A DNA stretch of 6,221 bases from Verrucomicrobia bacterium UBA3063. Lineage in GTDB: Bacteria > Verrucomicrobiota > Verrucomicrobiia > Methylacidiphilales > Verrucolacustridaceae. Of this stretch, positions 5,830 through 6,221 are shown one piece after another. Made by a program: the position numbers and the translations under genes. How positions within the stretch are numbered: position 1 is the stretch's first letter; the number at the start of each line of letters is the position of its first letter. The stretch lies in assembly GCA_002366885.1 (NCBI GenBank), contig DFCD01000124.1, positions 1 through 6,221 on the forward strand. The letters are read 5' to 3'. The notes under the pieces are model-generated. The model worked only from the letters and a program-made list of their open reading frames with translations, was not told where the DNA came from and did not search any database.

Positions 5830-6221
5830 TTGCCCCCGGTATCCCCGAGCGATCTGGCCCTTTCCCGCGAGGCCGCGCGCGCACTGACCCGGGAGCACGC
5901 GCGCACTTTTTATTTCGCCTCCCATGTGCTTGGTTCGTCCGTGCAACGGGATGCCTATGCCGTCTACGCCTGCTGCCGGTCGATCGACGATGCGGTTGAC
6001 CGGGCGGCCGCCCGCGGGGAGAAGGTGCGGCCCGAGGTGGCGGGGGAGATGCTGGAGCGGGCTTTTGGTTCCGGGGGAAGCGGGCCGGGGGAGGAGTGGA
6101 TGCCCGCTTTTCGCGAGACGGCGATCCGGAAAAAGATCCGGAGAAAATGGCTGGAGGATCTGGCCATCGGGGTGGCCGGGGATGCCCGGCCGGTGGATCT
6201 GCAGACCTGGGAGGAACTGGA
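5830..6221 (+). CDS. Phytoene/squalene synthase family protein, N-terminal part (3' end outside window)
   Basis: Head-to-head condensation of two prenyl diphosphates (GGPP to phytoene, or FPP to squalene-type products), a trans-isoprenyl diphosphate synthase of the SQS/PSY family. The open frame runs to the right edge with 130 complete codons. The family N-terminus is clear: REHARTFYFASHVLG, then RDAYAVYACCRSIDDAVD with the first Asp-rich motif D53-D54-x-x-D57 that binds Mg-diphosphate, then AFRETA and WLEDLAIGVAGD matching the region before the substrate pocket. The only in-frame start before the homology is TTG at 5830; there is no ATG and no Shine-Dalgarno. The start is 4 bp after the stop of the prenyl synthase, so the two are almost surely co-transcribed and perhaps translationally coupled. 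With a predicted C20 synthase next to it, crtB (phytoene synthase) is the favoured reading, but hpnC/hpnD-type squalene enzymes or C30 carotenoid synthases are not excluded from this fragment. Confidence 0.88.
   Translation, partial: MPPVSPSDLALSREAARALTREHARTFYFASHVLGSSVQRDAYAVYACCRSIDDAVDRAAARGEKVRPEVAGEMLERAFGSGGSGPGEEWMPAFRETAIRKKIRRKWLEDLAIGVAGDARPVDLQTWEEL

Noticed and set aside
4644..5906. A 420-codon minus-strand open frame opposite the prenyl synthase
   Set aside because: It is a shadow of the plus-strand synthase, which carries all expected motifs; the antisense product is Gly/Gln/Arg-rich without a domain.
1..6221. A hidden novel system such as a defence island, CRISPR, integron or mobile element
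   Set aside because: No direct repeats, transposase, integrase, toxin-antitoxin pair or RNA gene can be seen; nearly all bases are covered by recognisable housekeeping or envelope genes.

Overview
The window is a GC-rich, gene-dense bacterial chromosome segment made of ordinary metabolic and envelope genes. I see no mobile element, CRISPR array, tRNA or rRNA, and no convincing undescribed system. The organism is Gram-negative: there is a beta-barrel outer-membrane protein ending in Phe and a prepilin peptidase. It also appears to make isoprenoids or carotenoids. None of the six visible gene starts has a clear Shine-Dalgarno sequence, and two genes (cysE, the synthase at the right edge) may start at TTG. 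This hints at a lineage with weak SD dependence. The gene mix would suit Verrucomicrobia or a relative, but that placement is a low-confidence guess.

Layout, left to right. (1) 1-701, plus strand: C-terminal two thirds of chorismate synthase (aroC), cut by the left edge. (2) 685-1908, minus: a secreted protein with a signal peptide, a small N-terminal domain, a Pro/Ala/Ser-rich linker and a C-terminal beta-barrel. Its 3' end overlaps the 3' end of aroC tail to tail by 17 bp. (3) 1909-2004: a short intergenic stretch with a hairpin plus T-tract that probably ends the next transcript. (4) 2005-3707, minus: a two-gene unit, aroE (shikimate dehydrogenase) followed by a prepilin peptidase (pilD type), joined by an ATGA stop/start overlap. 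(5) 3708-3799: a divergent promoter region. (6) 3800-6221, plus: serine acetyltransferase (cysE), a short-chain polyprenyl diphosphate synthase, and, 4 bp further on, the start of a phytoene/squalene synthase cut by the right edge.

Functional links. aroC and aroE are both shikimate-pathway enzymes (aroE makes shikimate, aroC makes chorismate), but here they lie on opposite strands and are not co-transcribed. The polyprenyl synthase and phytoene/squalene synthase are consecutive steps, with the prenyl diphosphate made by the first condensed head-to-head by the second. An aromatic residue five positions before the first Asp-rich motif points to a C20 product and hence to phytoene and carotenoids rather than squalene, but this is inference. 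CysE ends in Ile, as expected of a serine acetyltransferase that docks into cysteine synthase. The prepilin peptidase would process type IV pilin or type II secretion pseudopilin precursors, none of which are encoded in this window.
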